From Aaosphaeria pasadenensis (taxonomy: Eukaryota > Ascomycota > Dothideomycetes > Pleosporales), in NCBI GenBank assembly GCA_022813625.1, contig JAKLMB010000023.1, positions 558,001 to 622,000 of the forward strand: a stretch of 64,000 nucleotides of DNA. Direction: 5' to 3'. A program made the translations under genes and the position numbers. Of the stretch, positions 49,901 through 58,528 are shown one piece after another. The number at the start of each line of letters is the position of its first letter. Position 1 is the stretch's first letter. The notes beneath the pieces were generated by a model. The model searched no databases. It saw nothing but the letters and a program-made list of their open reading frames with translations, and had not been told where the DNA came from.

Positions 49901-50886
49901 TCATGATCCGACAATTCGAACTCGGAACCAGAAGATATCGAGAAACTCGCATCTTCCCAGTCAACAGCAGTTTCACTCGTTACCGATTCAGCCTCAGAAG
50001 ATACTGAAGTTGGAAGCCGAGCACTCATACCGACAAATCTGGCGCTCTTAGTAGTATCATCGTGTCTTTCCGAACTTTCGAATGTTGTGTTCTCCAAGGA
50101 TAGTCCATTATCTGGCGTGGAACTATCGTCGCTATCGCTGCTCAGATCATGGATGACTGGTGGATTAGTAGAGCTGTCCGAAGATAACCACGATATGTCG
50201 TTCAAGGTAGCCCGCTTATGACTTCTGCTATTGTATTTGTTACCACTCAGATCAACCACAGGTGAAGATCTCCGAGGCTGAGGTCGTTCGATTTCAGGAG
50301 TGGTCAGGTCAATGACAGGCGGAGCTATCCGAGGCTGGGATGGTTCGATTTTAGGGGCAGTTAGGTCAACCACAGGTGAAGCTCTCCGAGGCTGAGATGG
50401 TCCATTTGTAATAATGGTCAGATCAACCACAGGCGGAGCTGTCCGAGGCTGGGATGGTTCGTTTTTTGGAGGAGTGCGCTTGTTAGAGTGGTGCTGCACT
50501 TTGCCACTCGAATTTGTGCCCTCACGTTCACTGGCCAATTTGAGGCCCAGTTTTCGCCAAGCAGGAATGAAAGGACCGGAACTGTCAAGGAGTTCTTGAG
50601 AACTAACGCTACGCGTTGGTTTTCTGGTAGGTGGGATGGGGGCATGAATTGACGGCGGGCTTGAAGAAGGAGTGTCGGCACTAGGACGGCCTGCAACTCC
50701 GTCTGGTACAATTCTTGATCTTTTGGCAGAAACATTAGAGAATGCTGGATTAGATGATGTTAGCCTATGTACAAGACTTCGTAAAGTTGTGATAATACGT
50801 ACTGTGGCTCTCCGGTGCGTCTCTTTTCCTCGCGGTCGGCGGCAAAGCATTCGAATGCACGGCATGTCCGCTTCGTGAGTGGCCAA
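43906..50886 (-). CDS. DNMT5: DNMT5-type DNA (cytosine-5) methyltransferase-RING-SNF2 ATPase
   Basis: One open frame of 2326 codons. The codon at 50886 is TTG and the first in-frame ATG is at 50865, so the true N-terminus is unsettled. Residues (from 50886): four SUMO-interaction-like motifs at about 152-214; acidic/Ser-rich linker; methyltransferase at about 430-850 with SAM motif VGTMLSGTEAPIIAL, catalytic Cys530 in AGFVCKDLSTLN, LIENV at about 569-573 and QTRQRMYMIVVD; a Cys/His cluster (CSKCNHTACTPC) near 910; SNF2 ATPase from about 1460 with GGILADLPSFGKT (Walker A) and VIDEYH at about 1708; a RING (CTSCRRSR...CGHVVCQSC) near 2030-2075; helicase C-terminal lobe with GLNLVNANHVVF and ARCRRYGQ. 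Fungal DNMT5 is known as an ATP-dependent maintenance methyltransferase acting on hemimethylated CpG in nuclear DNA. All core motifs look intact. I see no chromodomain, unlike the Cryptococcus enzyme. Confidence 0.93.
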   Translation of the reverse strand: MATHEADMPCIRMLCRRPRGKETHRRATVRIITTLRSLVHRLTSSNPAFSNVSAKRSRIVPDGVAGRPSADTPSSSPPSIHAPIPPTRKPTRSVSSQELLDSSGPFIPAWRKLGLKLASEREGTNSSGKVQHHSNKRTPPKNEPSQPRTAPPVVDLTIITNGPSQPRRASPVVDLTAPKIEPSQPRIAPPVIDLTTPEIERPQPRRSSPVVDLSGNKYNSRSHKRATLNDISWLSSDSSTNPPVIHDLSSDSDDSSTPDNGLSLENTTFESSERHDDTTKSARFVGMSARLPTSVSSEAESVTSETAVDWEDASFSISSGSEFELSDHDESSLSDSIFEPEVLTDDDNGASSLSEGESSCNELAVEENMIHLSQSKSSKAKSSASKSSKTKHDKGINLSLPPLADVDSIFDDMVSRALNLGLGASLKGLAGRKLRVGTMLSGTEAPIIALQLISKALELQGQGPLNVEHVFSAEIEGFKQAYIARNFPGSTILRDVCDFIDEKAETATTIYGAKVPIPRDIDFLIAGFVCKDLSTLNNNKKSLNAGGESGDTFLGIFTYAKTRRPKVILIENVKATNQLWDSLKVKWSGIGYEASWLICDTKLYSLPQTRQRMYMIVVDKKFCGKDSRKATSTWRTTMTHLERPCSSTFEDFLMDEDFLTMGDFDQRFFKSRNWDTDWNLCRLRYDEIRSEEKLGNKRPVTNWSATGQVRPPDIANYNWYRAQSSRACEAIDIAHLQLAKNGADSLYKMAVWDVSQNVDRFKPTLGIVSCITPSGNNFMTNRQSALLGSQLLILQGIPYKNLHFTRETQKELQDLAGNAMSTTVIGASLLSAFIGVGTRLHHSLPLATAASKKIRPTSIRKDQMLNMRKDTILPIDTSKINVSQLARDALISSRLCACENSARVSKAHIQVCSKCNHTACTPCIGNPRHVYQETLVHEKRLMPWAFERKWRLKLPARLQISGFPSGADIARRYRILDEKIRLPLISVLKKAGIHATKFNLKTFTRRNGYWAIRYASDHAKLELNVGKQASWILFLLCPANQAGNSLLRKALLRPIAQGEVGKSLLNPEWHLRIPQSESRTITITASPDRTASWRCRLGLRDYQKETMPVSLDVDDTSISKSDNLDGTYMLLPDCGTAMSSCYKSTQQGGSMYLFLESNLIGPGHQDSFIFSERCHHARLDRPCRVIARCASTWRPWSTHRTSHNISVESTENWQRVDLRLTPAVPPIERITALVSAFAAKEVRRCDQSIPILEVTIPDVEGAFNLATHSWALEHARLVRGFSEWADITACAPEPMCDCAPPIPRPLYSINGKGEAISQVDEEAIAEFERRLRSRRSIFTHQALREGSKGRLQMRFNIAALLHRARNHAETQHDYTAAWRLTLDHVEDSAREAPQGFQLQSCALQKPYTSNLSLKHDLTTSQEKSLSWMIDQEKGQVLTIEEIEEAIDARLHWRADVRIQYKTVIRGGILADLPSFGKTVTTIALIQREYEIDEVYGAPPQGLTDPLGLVSTAATLIVCPQTLYRQWHDEFVKFLGKTQCAQMGVRSIGSMDDLKRTTIADIQNSRVVIVPWNVLADDEYIRQLADFTAMPKIAPKQEKRAFYSWLKYVNLEIPSRVKELVQEGVRLFKRGKKEALEARLKQPGFKGIVPLKPQHGSAYQSYKSRNLDLSKVPVQDVKSGTRPRYTSKSQTDDWTSYGFPLLHLFTFNRIVIDEYHYLCSSDLKNSSAYALVENLSGHKRWALSGTPALGDFTDICQVARLLGATLGRSAYAHNMGSSLSEKRLRQDLTITEDMCARMEAFSYNWHAERHRRAQQFLDDFARQNSAALDRIQCKESLYAIKLGLAHHSMYLELSQHLIAHNMQRKQARDRPKSRFPARFNIALNNAVSGEAALLSLALSCEQDATISGIIRKRVDAINETEAEIRKILDRAAKLGWVSHKSSKHFSVFIKDITSDHTLGDMDATMDMRRLISRAKSSTSSSPSKRPSKDLKEKTAELRSLAQELVSRRRSLRFTNAIKAILPVHSEDQDNTSHECTSCRRSRILSQLYLSAYCGHVVCQSCLTSRADGDVCVHKDCDARMTAEDLIKTSDLRPLRDLNSSTGRGKKIDYLLQLLKDIPEDEQMVLFAPNEQAVGMVHQALRSAKIRAHAIVTNRSADVDKIREFQDNSNAKSMVKVLVLNLADESAAGLNLVNANHVVFISPLITETQEQYDAAMTQAIARCRRYGQKKKVLVYHFAALYTIDVDVLQRRHRRTDALSRHGVLLSPNNKGEVKPERTKMVVDSEKVAHLVPQSWLENEEQCQKLGIKKGCDERLTSLIPLAEWFSED
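50245..50470 (-). repeat. Four tandem 57-bp repeats encoding VVDLT-type motifs
   Basis: Four in-frame copies of a 19-residue unit, each built as SQPR(R/T/I)(A/S)PPV(V/I)DL(T/S). Copies begin 57 nt apart. The third has I in place of V (VIDLT) and the fourth ends DLS. On the plus strand the recurring strings are CCGAGGCTG(G/A)GATGGTTCG and GGTCA(G/A)(G/A)TCAA. Confidence 0.95.
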
Positions 50887-51020
50887 CGCTTCCTGATCAT
50901 AGGGACAAGGACGGAAGGTTGTTTGTCAAACTCGGCACAATATTTCTTCGTGCTTCGCCATGCGGACGGTTTCCTGAAGTTGTGGAAGTGGCACGTCCAG
51001 GGTTGGACAGTCTTCTCCCA
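50803..51020 (-). CDS. Probable unjoined 5' exon of the DNMT5-type gene
   Basis: A reading frame different from the main one is open from the acceptor-like GCCAG at 51021 to a GTACGT donor at 50802. It encodes a Trp/Cys/Phe-rich segment (QPWTCHFHNFRKPSAW, YCAEFDKQP, CRAFECFAADREEKRR) that reads like conserved protein. The gap to the main frame would be a 38-nt intron (50802-50765, ending CATAG) that joins in phase (EPQ to LTSSN). The intron is short for a fungus and I see no good branch site. No ATG lies upstream in this frame before a stop, so a further upstream exon, or a start at the internal ATG at 50900, would be needed. Confidence 0.45.
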
Positions 51021-52173
51021 CTGGCATCCATCTCAGTCGAAATGTTTGAGTCGAGGCAACTTAAAGAACAGCTAAACGGAGGGGCTATTTAATCAAGAAA
51101 AGATCTCGACGAAGAATCCAACAAGGTTACGAAGAAACTGAAGGAAGAGAGCGGTAGAAGAAGGATGAAGGCGAAAGTTGGAACGTAGAGACTGGAAGTG
51201 CCAAGAAAATATTCACAGAGTAGACAAACAGAGATAACCAATAACAAGAGCGAGGTTGTAGGTGAAAAAGAGGAGTCCAAGAGAGAGATGGGGGGTAGTA
51301 GTAGTAGTAGAGCACGAAGAGTGAGATCAGTGACGCTTCTTTTGAGGGCAAACGAATCGATGAGGCTTCAAGCTTCTCGGCTAGACATAAGAAAATAACA
51401 ACAAATGATAGAGTAAATGCAAACTCTATTATCATCAACTTGTTCCAAGACTGGAAAACATATCAATCATCGCGTTACTCGTGGCGCGGCGCCAGAAAGC
51501 GAGCGCACCAGTGCCTACATTGACACACGAGTTCTATGTAGACAGCCATCGCCGATACTTGCTCCTGCAGAATTACTATCGTGCTCCTCTTTGCAAATGT
51601 GGTTCTTCTCGTCTTCATTTGCACCTAAATAGAAAGTATAAAACGGTCGCGTCACTCGCGGCGCGGCGCCTGTACGCGAGCACACCAGTACCTTGACTAG
51701 CAGACCAGGGCCATGTGCACTACTAAGGCTGAGGTCTGTTTGTGTACAATTGGTATCGTGCTAGTAATTTATCTCATCTTCATTTGGAGTTAAGCCAAGA
51801 TGCTGGAAGTACTTGAATCGCATTTATTACAGTGAGTTTATTTTTAGCGAAACAGCCACCCGGGTATACTTCCTCTTTAGGGCAAGCCACATATATTGAG
51901 TACGTACCTCTTCAACGTCTTCGATTGGTAATTCTAGTCGAGGCAGAATTGGCATTGGGAGTCATTGGCGAGGCACGACTTTATAAGGATCTCACGATAG
52001 TCCTTCTCTTGTGGATTCCAGCGGCTCAAAGCTTGTGTGCCTTCCAGCGATTTTACACAATTAAATCCGTGATTCGAAGCAAACATTGAGCGGTGTGATT
52101 TGCAGATATAAATCATCTCTAGATTCTGTCTTAACGCTGCTTCCATCAAAGTACCAATTGGAAAAGATCGAAC
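51021..52173. promoter_or_regulatory. Divergent region between DNMT5-type gene and 2H phosphodiesterase gene
   Basis: No gene supported beyond the possible 5' exon. The left part (51080-51310) is purine-rich on the plus strand with a (GTA)n run at 51297-51308. The middle holds a diverged tandem repeat with GC-rich palindromes, listed separately. Confidence 0.55.
51455..51800. repeat. Two diverged copies of an approximately 180-bp unit with palindromic GC core
   Basis: Copy A and copy B share CGCGT(T/C)ACTCG(T/C)GGCGCGGCGCC, the string CGAGC(G/A)CACCAGT(G/A)CC, then a more diverged tail with TATCGTGCT and TCTTCATTTG. The cores are about 177 bp apart (51482 and 51659). Each core is an odd palindrome (GGCGC-G-GCGCC). 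In copy B the flanks CTCGCG and CGCGAG extend the stem. Confidence 0.75.
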
Positions 52174-53320
52174 ATGGTGGAATTAAAGAGTCTGCCTGTC
52201 CATACAGGGACGTCTTACGAAGACCACTCCGGCATCTCAACCGCTTCGTTCTCCAATCCATACGACGCCCTCATAGAAGCCTGCAACCACGATGTCGTGA
52301 GTCAACCCCTACCCCTACCAAAAGAACCATCATGATGACCAATAACTCCAGTCCCAAATTCAAAGTCGCTATGCAACCCACAGGGAGACCCGCAACGGTC
52401 AACAAAAGTCCAAACTCCTCGCCAAAGACTTTCCCGGCGTCAGCATCGACCCCATCCTCCTCCGTCTGGAGGACGCAACCGTCGAGCCAAACTTCGTCGA
52501 CCCCCGTCATTGCCTCGTCTTCTGGGCTCGCCCAACTGAGAAGATCAAGGACATCATTCAGCACGTCCAGCAGGAACTATTGACCGTTGCACCGAGTAAG
52601 AAACCCAAAAGCCCCCCAACCTACCCTTCAACCAGCCATGGATCCATCAACTAACACTACCACCCAGATCTCTGGCTAATGCCACGCCCAAACCTCCACA
52701 TCACCGCCCTGGAAGTAACCCACTCCAAGCAAGCCCCGGAGATCTCCTCGCTCGTCACCTCCCTCACCTCCGCCATCCCCTCAATCGTAGACTACACCTA
52801 CGCCCACCGCACCCGCCTCATCAAGCCCACCATCAGCTTCGACGCCTCGGCCTTGGCCCTCTCGTTCGTGCCCGCTGCCGGCGAGAAAGCGGCGTCGGAT
52901 GCTAAGAATGATGATACGTATACGTATCACCACCTACGAAAGGATTTGTATGCGTTAGTGGAGAAGGCGGGCGTACAGGTGGATTCGAGGTATGTGGTTC
53001 CGTCGAGCCATTTGACGATTGGGAGGTTCATCTATGGGAAGGACTTTGAGGGAGAGGATGGGAAGGTGGAGCATGAGAAGATTGAAGCTTTTATTAGGAA
53101 GATTGAGGAGGTGAATGAGTGGTTGAGGAGGGAGTTTTGGCCGGAGGAGAATGGTGGTGAGGTTCCTGAGGGTGGGGATTGGATTGTGGGACAGGAGAAG
53201 GGGTTGGTTTGTCGTTATGGGTAAGTTCAGCCTGCATTGAGGTTGGATGCATACTAACAACTGTACAGGACGCTTTGGTATGGAGGGGGTCATACGGTCT
53301 CTGAGGGCAAAGGGTCCTGA
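52174..53320 (+). CDS. 2H phosphodiesterase / RNA ligase-like protein
   Basis: Four exons (52174-52296, 52352-52595, 52668-53220, 53269-53320) join in phase to give 323 aa. The hallmark is two HxT motifs about 100 residues apart: LHIT (His133, Thr135) and SHLT (His237, Thr239), each at the end of a beta strand. These are the catalytic pairs of the 2H superfamily (LigT, AKAP7-like, yeast Cpd1-type). Members cleave 2',3'-cyclic or 2',5'-linked nucleotide phosphodiesters; the substrate here is unknown. Supporting features are DPILLRLEDATVEPNFVDPR before the first motif and the aromatic tail LWYGGG in the last exon. No targeting signal is seen. Confidence 0.8.
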
Positions 53321-53748
53321 TGTGCTCATGTCAAAAAAGGTGGAGTGGTGATAGAGATGGTGAAGTAATGTCGACCGATGGTAGATTAGACACGTTACAC
53401 CTTGCATACACTAGTAGAGATAAGATGGTAATTGTGAAAGAGTTTTGTTTTTATTCCGGGAGTACTGCACATCACATGGGTCATTGGCACAGCTGCATGG
53501 TACCCTGTACGCCGAAATGCAATTCCCATTAACGCTGTTTGTTACGGGCATACATTGCATCGCATGTCTGCTTTTGAGAGAAGCGGCCTTGGCCATCGAG
53601 TATGCTTGGAGAGAAAAAAAAGACTCTTTTGCAGAATGTGACCCGGGACGTACATGAAAACATGACCGCATATGCCCACATAGAAAGGAGATGAGCGCCT
53701 CCTTTACCTTTAAGAAAGCCCACGCCAGTGTGTCATGCCGCCCATAAT
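53321..53748. other. Convergent 3' flanks, 2H gene / RPL19
   Basis: Tail-to-tail gap of 428 bp. No gene seen. Confidence 0.6.
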
Positions 53749-54691
53749 TTAAGCCTCCTCGGTCTCGCCGGCCAACTCGGCACGCTTCGTCTCCTTGCGC
53801 TCCAACCTCCTTTCCCTCGCGGCCTTGGTCTTCGCACGCTTGGCGTCCATCTCCTCCTTGAGAACCCTCTCGCGGGCCTTCTCGGCCTTGGCCTTGTGAA
53901 TCTGATAGAGTGTCAGTCGACGAGCGGGGAATGGGGTAGTCATGATGTCATGGGCAACGTACGTGCTCAACGAGCGCACGCTTGTGCTTGAAGGTGTTAC
54001 CCTTGCTCAGGTGGTAGAGCTCGTGGTAGAGGTGCTTGTCGATCTTTCCGGCGGCACGGTACTTGACGAGAAGACGGCGGAGGACTCGGAGACGGCGCAT
54101 CCAGAGGATTTGGCTATTGACATCCCACATCAGCATTCGACTCCAAAACAGAATTTTTTCGACTTCCGTCGTTTCCGTTCCTCTCATTGTGCTTCTGAGA
54201 ATCCCGGATGGCTTGGGACTTCATACCTGGGCATACGAGCATCCTTGGTACCCTTCCTCTTACCGAAACCACGGTGACGACCGATGCGGCGAGCGGCGGT
54301 GAGCTCCCGAGCGCGGGCACGCGAGTGCATGGTGACGGGCTTGCGGATGATGAGGCCATCGGAGACGAGCTTGCGGATGGTCTGGCGGGAGTTGGCGTTT
54401 GCGATCTCGTTGACCTCGTTGGGGTCGAGCCAGATCTTGCGCTTTCCGCAGCCGACAACGGAGGCCGCAAGGCGCTTCTGCGTGCGGAGGTTGACCCTAG
54501 AGAAGATTTCATGTCAGTATGAGAGTCGTCTGGAGGCTCATTTTCGACATCGTGAAAGGGAATGTGCAAAGAGGGGTTTTGCCACGCTGCTTCGTTCACT
54601 GGGTCGTCCTGGCGGTGCGAGGGCCTCCGCGAGTGATTCGAATTGCGTTGTCGACGAAGGCAGGAAGGATTTGAGGTCGTTATTCTTACAT
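53749..54691 (-). CDS. RPL19: 60S ribosomal protein L19 (eL19)
   Basis: The mature protein of 191 aa is assembled from 54691-54690 (only A and T of the start codon), 54496-54227, 54113-53963 and 53901-53749. The start codon is split by a 193-nt intron: AT, then GTAAGA...TCTAG, then G, giving [14 protein letters not shown]. The rest matches eL19: [94 protein letters not shown] and an Arg/Lys/Glu helix at the C-terminus. It is a cytosolic large-subunit protein near the exit tunnel and intersubunit bridges. Codon use is biased as in the ubiquitin fusion gene. Confidence 0.96.
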
Positions 54692-55199
54692 TTTGGATGA
54701 GTGGTCGGCTGTTTCGCTGGAGTGGTTAGTTGAAGGTTCCGGCGAGGTTGTATTTTCACAACGAAAATGGTGTGTCTTCACGGCCTCGCTAATCAGCTGC
54801 CAAGCGCGCCTTTCCGCCTTAGCACTAGCTCCGAACACAAACGCAAATCCCCGGACATTCTACGCACCTCAGCACCGTATGCAATTATGGAATTTTTGTG
54901 CAATCTGAATAAACACACTGGAATAATATATTTCCCTCCGTTGTCAGTGTGTAATTTGAATGAGAAGTTTGAGTGGTTGTGCAGGAAAAACAACTTCCGC
55001 ACTGTGCGTCCATTCATTTCGACTCATATTCGATCAAAATGGATGTCATCATAGAGTCTCGTGACATCCTTCGTGTGGCAAGTACACCGAGAGTAGACAT
55101 CAACATTAAACTTCATATCGAAGTGTTCGATAAGTGAAAAAAATCATATTCATGATTTGTATGTACTGTATATATCCAATTGGCTACCAAGCCTATGTT
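54692..55199. promoter_or_regulatory. RPL19 promoter and 3' flank of the Bre4-like gene
   Basis: Contains the RPL19 leader and promoter next to 54692. The right part is AT-rich 3' flank. No coding region recognised. Confidence 0.55.
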
Positions 55200-58100
55200 C
55201 TATTCAAGTTTTAGATCCTCCTCATTCAAAATGCCGTACAATTTTTCGATTTCCTGTCCGATAAGGGTGAGGTCATGTGCCAATTGACCAGTGACCAAGG
55301 CTGTCGACCAATCAGCATGCTTGTAACTGCAAAGTGGAATACTTCAACTCACCATAAGTGTAAAGCAACTCATAATCCTCGTCTTTCGTCAACGCAATGC
55401 CCGCCTCGGTTTTGCGGAACTCATAGACCTTAGCTAGGAGTCGATCTCGAGTGTGTTCAACGTTCGGTAGCACATCGTTGAGTGGATAGGCCAATTTCAT
55501 GGACGATGCCATCACTTGTCTGGGTCAGCGCTTGTAGCAATGCCGGAAATATTGTGACTCACCTGAAAACAAATGGCTAATTCGCCAACTCAGCTCCGTC
55601 CATTCCTTTTTAGTATATTTCAAAATCTCCTTTTCGCCCTCGGTTGCCTTAAGGTCTTTCAAAATGACCACATTCATCGCGTGGAAGCTATCAAGCATCC
55701 TAGCAGTGGCCTCCAGAATGACACGGAAGTTCTTCTCGGGGAATGGACCTCGCAGCTCGAATTCAGAACTGGCGGAATTGCACAGAGTATCCAAGTGAGC
55801 CAAGAAATGACGCAACTCAAGCTCTTCACGGACGGAGCAGAAAGATGCAGGTGCTCGGTTCTCCTCAAGATTACCCTTCAGCAGCTGCTTAAGAGGCCCG
55901 CGCTTCCAGATCAAACTCATCTTGAGCCAGAGCAAGGAAGTCCCCTTCTTGACCTTGCGCCTTGCGGAGATGGGCCAGATGACTCGGGTCACAATGATAC
56001 CCCAGATGCATCCAGTCATGACAGCCACCACTCTGTGGAGGACAATCTCCCATATCTCAGGTGATATGCCACCCTCGTCATCGTCGTCTTCTTCATCTCG
56101 GACTGATAGCGAGTAGGCATATAGCGCAGACAGGTTGTAAGTCAGCATGATGAAGCGTCCCATAGGACCTTTTCCCTTGCCGACAATGATGTAGAAACAT
56201 TGAAGCGAGACGAGCCAGCCAAAGAAGCCCAGCACCCAAGGATTGTCGTCCGATGCGATCCATGCTATAATGGCGAAAACAGCACCAAGACATGTTCCGA
56301 AGAAACGCTGGAAGCCAGTGGTGTTGGAAGCACCGATCGTCATTGAGCACACCAACATGTAAGACAAGAGACCCCATTCACCGCGCCAATGGCCGTAAAA
56401 GTCTCGCGTAGATGGAATAAACGCCCACATGGCGTACAGGACCGATCCAATGCCGACCTTCGCGGCATACTTGACATCGTCGCGTCGGAAGACACGGAAT
56501 GCTTTCCAGATCTGGTACTGCGTGGATATCTCGCCTCGTGGCTTTTGCGAGAGACTGTTCGTAGGCAAGAGCTCTGTAGGGAGACGTTGGATAGGATTGT
56601 GTATTTCGTGTGAGTAGCTCTGCTCAGCCGTCTCGTCAACCAGACTGGTCTCCTCTGAATCATCGTTGGCCTTTTCTCTCTTTGAGGAGAACCAGCCTCG
56701 CCAGAATCGTAGCCAATTCCAGCTCCTCTTCTTGGGGAAGCTATGAGCATTCTCCTTCAGCTCTTCAAGGACATCCAAAAACGTCACCATGTCCTCGGCG
56801 AAGTCCTGCAGAGAAGAACTAAAATATCCGCAGCTGGCAGCCACTTCTTCGAAATCAGCAACAACCTCGACTGACCCCATCTTATTGGAAAGCTTGTTCT
56901 TGTACACAGCGGCCAATGCTTCGGACCTTGCGCTGGCGAACAACGCATTGGCGTCGACCAGACTGTAACGAAAGTGCTCATTGATAGCAATGAGATACTC
57001 AGGTCCAGGTCCGAATGGCAATTCTTCCAGAACCTCCCGTAGCGTATATGCTAGGGACTTCATGGGCGGTCCTAAGTGAGCAATGAAGATAGAAAACATG
57101 TCCGCAGCAGTCAAGTTCGAATGCAGACCATGCGGCATCGACATCGAGCGGCCCAATTCGGGCGTTTCAGATTCTGAGTTGTATCCTGACGATTCCGGGC
57201 GCTCATCAATGGAGGCGAGTATGCTGCTACGTCTTTCCAGAAGGCTAAGACTTGGCGAGAGCATCGCCTCGGGGGTCTGGCTTTGACTTTCTGGAAATAT
57301 GATAGAACTGGGCTTGCTCAGGGTCGGTATATCAAGGCCCGAGGGAGTGCGCGTTGATTCGGATTGAGCGAGCAATGTGAATTGCGTCTCTGCGGCGCTT
57401 CGTAGACCACCAATGCTCTGGACCAATTGTTCCAGGCACTTGACCAAGCGTGCTTCGATCTTGTGTTGCTCTTCTGTCCCGAGGATGTAGTGCTCATATT
57501 TCGCCTCTCCCATATTCTTCACCAAGGTCTTAAACGCCGCCTTACTCTGGCTGGATGCCTTCAAGTACGCAGGGTCCTTCAAATCTTGTTCATACCCCGA
57601 CAAAAAGCTCCGTGTAATCACCGTGAGCATCTCTGCCATAGCATCCGTAGCCTTGATGAAAGTATCCCGAAACTCGTTACGCGCCGATTGCGGCCGGATG
57701 CATAGCGCGACCGCAGACGAAGCAACCGTTCCCATGATAACCATCTTCAACACCTGCCAGACTTTGTTGTACGAGAATTGGCCATTCTGCACCGCACCCT
57801 CCTTTGTCAAAACGGTGATGAGCGCTAGAGAAGCCAACGAACACGCGACGTTCACGAGGGGGTTCCCCAGCTTTTGTTTCGTCCATCCGATGAGTCCCAA
57901 GCCGCCTCCACAGAACACAATGAGCACGATGACGTGCCCAAGCACAAGAAGATCCTTTTGTCCCAGGACAGCGGACACAGCCATGCTAGAAAACGACACG
58001 ACAGCCGCATACACAAACGCCGCGAACGCAACCAGGATCGCCTCAGCCATGCTTCCGGCCGTCCGCGCGGGGTGAAAATACACCGTGACGGTCGCCACCA

Positions 58101-58528
58101 TATGTTTCCCATCGTTGCGACCCAGCAGCCCAGAAATCGGGGGCACGAACGTCGCCAGACTGCCTAGGATGTACGCGAGGGAGCACTTGAGGATGTTGAT
58201 GCCGACGGGCGAGGTCGCGTACTTGTATCCGCGTCTTGCCTTGCTCTTACAGTACTCTTTGCAGTGGTCGATCTTGCCCAACTCGCGGTGGCGATTCGGA
58301 TCGCTGTGGTTGCCTGGCGCGAGCAGGAATTCGGTCGATTCGCTGGATGAGGGGCGGGCTCGGCGGAGGGTGAAGGCTTTCTTGACTCGTTCGCCTGTCC
58401 TGGGAATGACCATTGTCGCTGTGCGGAGCTGTCTTTGTGTCAGTATGGAGCTATGATGTCGTAGATGGAGAGCTTACACTGGGCCGCGCAAAGCGGCGCG
58501 AGCCCGACATTTGCGATGTCTCGCTCAT
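55200..58528 (-). CDS. Bre4-like multi-pass membrane protein (ArAE/DUF2421 family)
   Basis: Five exons (58528-58478, 58428-55563, 55514-55353, 55300-55200) are read as four coding blocks that join in phase to give 1059 aa; the first block adds MSETSQMSGSRRFARPS. There are two hydrophobic halves. The N-terminal bundle includes ILKCSLAYILGSLATFVPP, AEAILVAFAAFVYAAVV and HVIVLIVFCGGGLGLIG. The C-terminal bundle follows a long cytosolic loop with Ser-rich linkers: YAAKVGIGSVLYAMWAFIP, EWGLLSYMLVCSMTIGA and RVVAVMTGCIWGIIVTRVIW. This duplicated layout matches the fungal aromatic-acid-exporter-like (DUF2421/ArAE) family that includes yeast Bre4, named for brefeldin A sensitivity. The transported substrate is unknown. 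The C-terminal exons (LFSVMASS..., then ALVTGQLAHDLTL...) are short and easy to miss. Confidence 0.85.
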
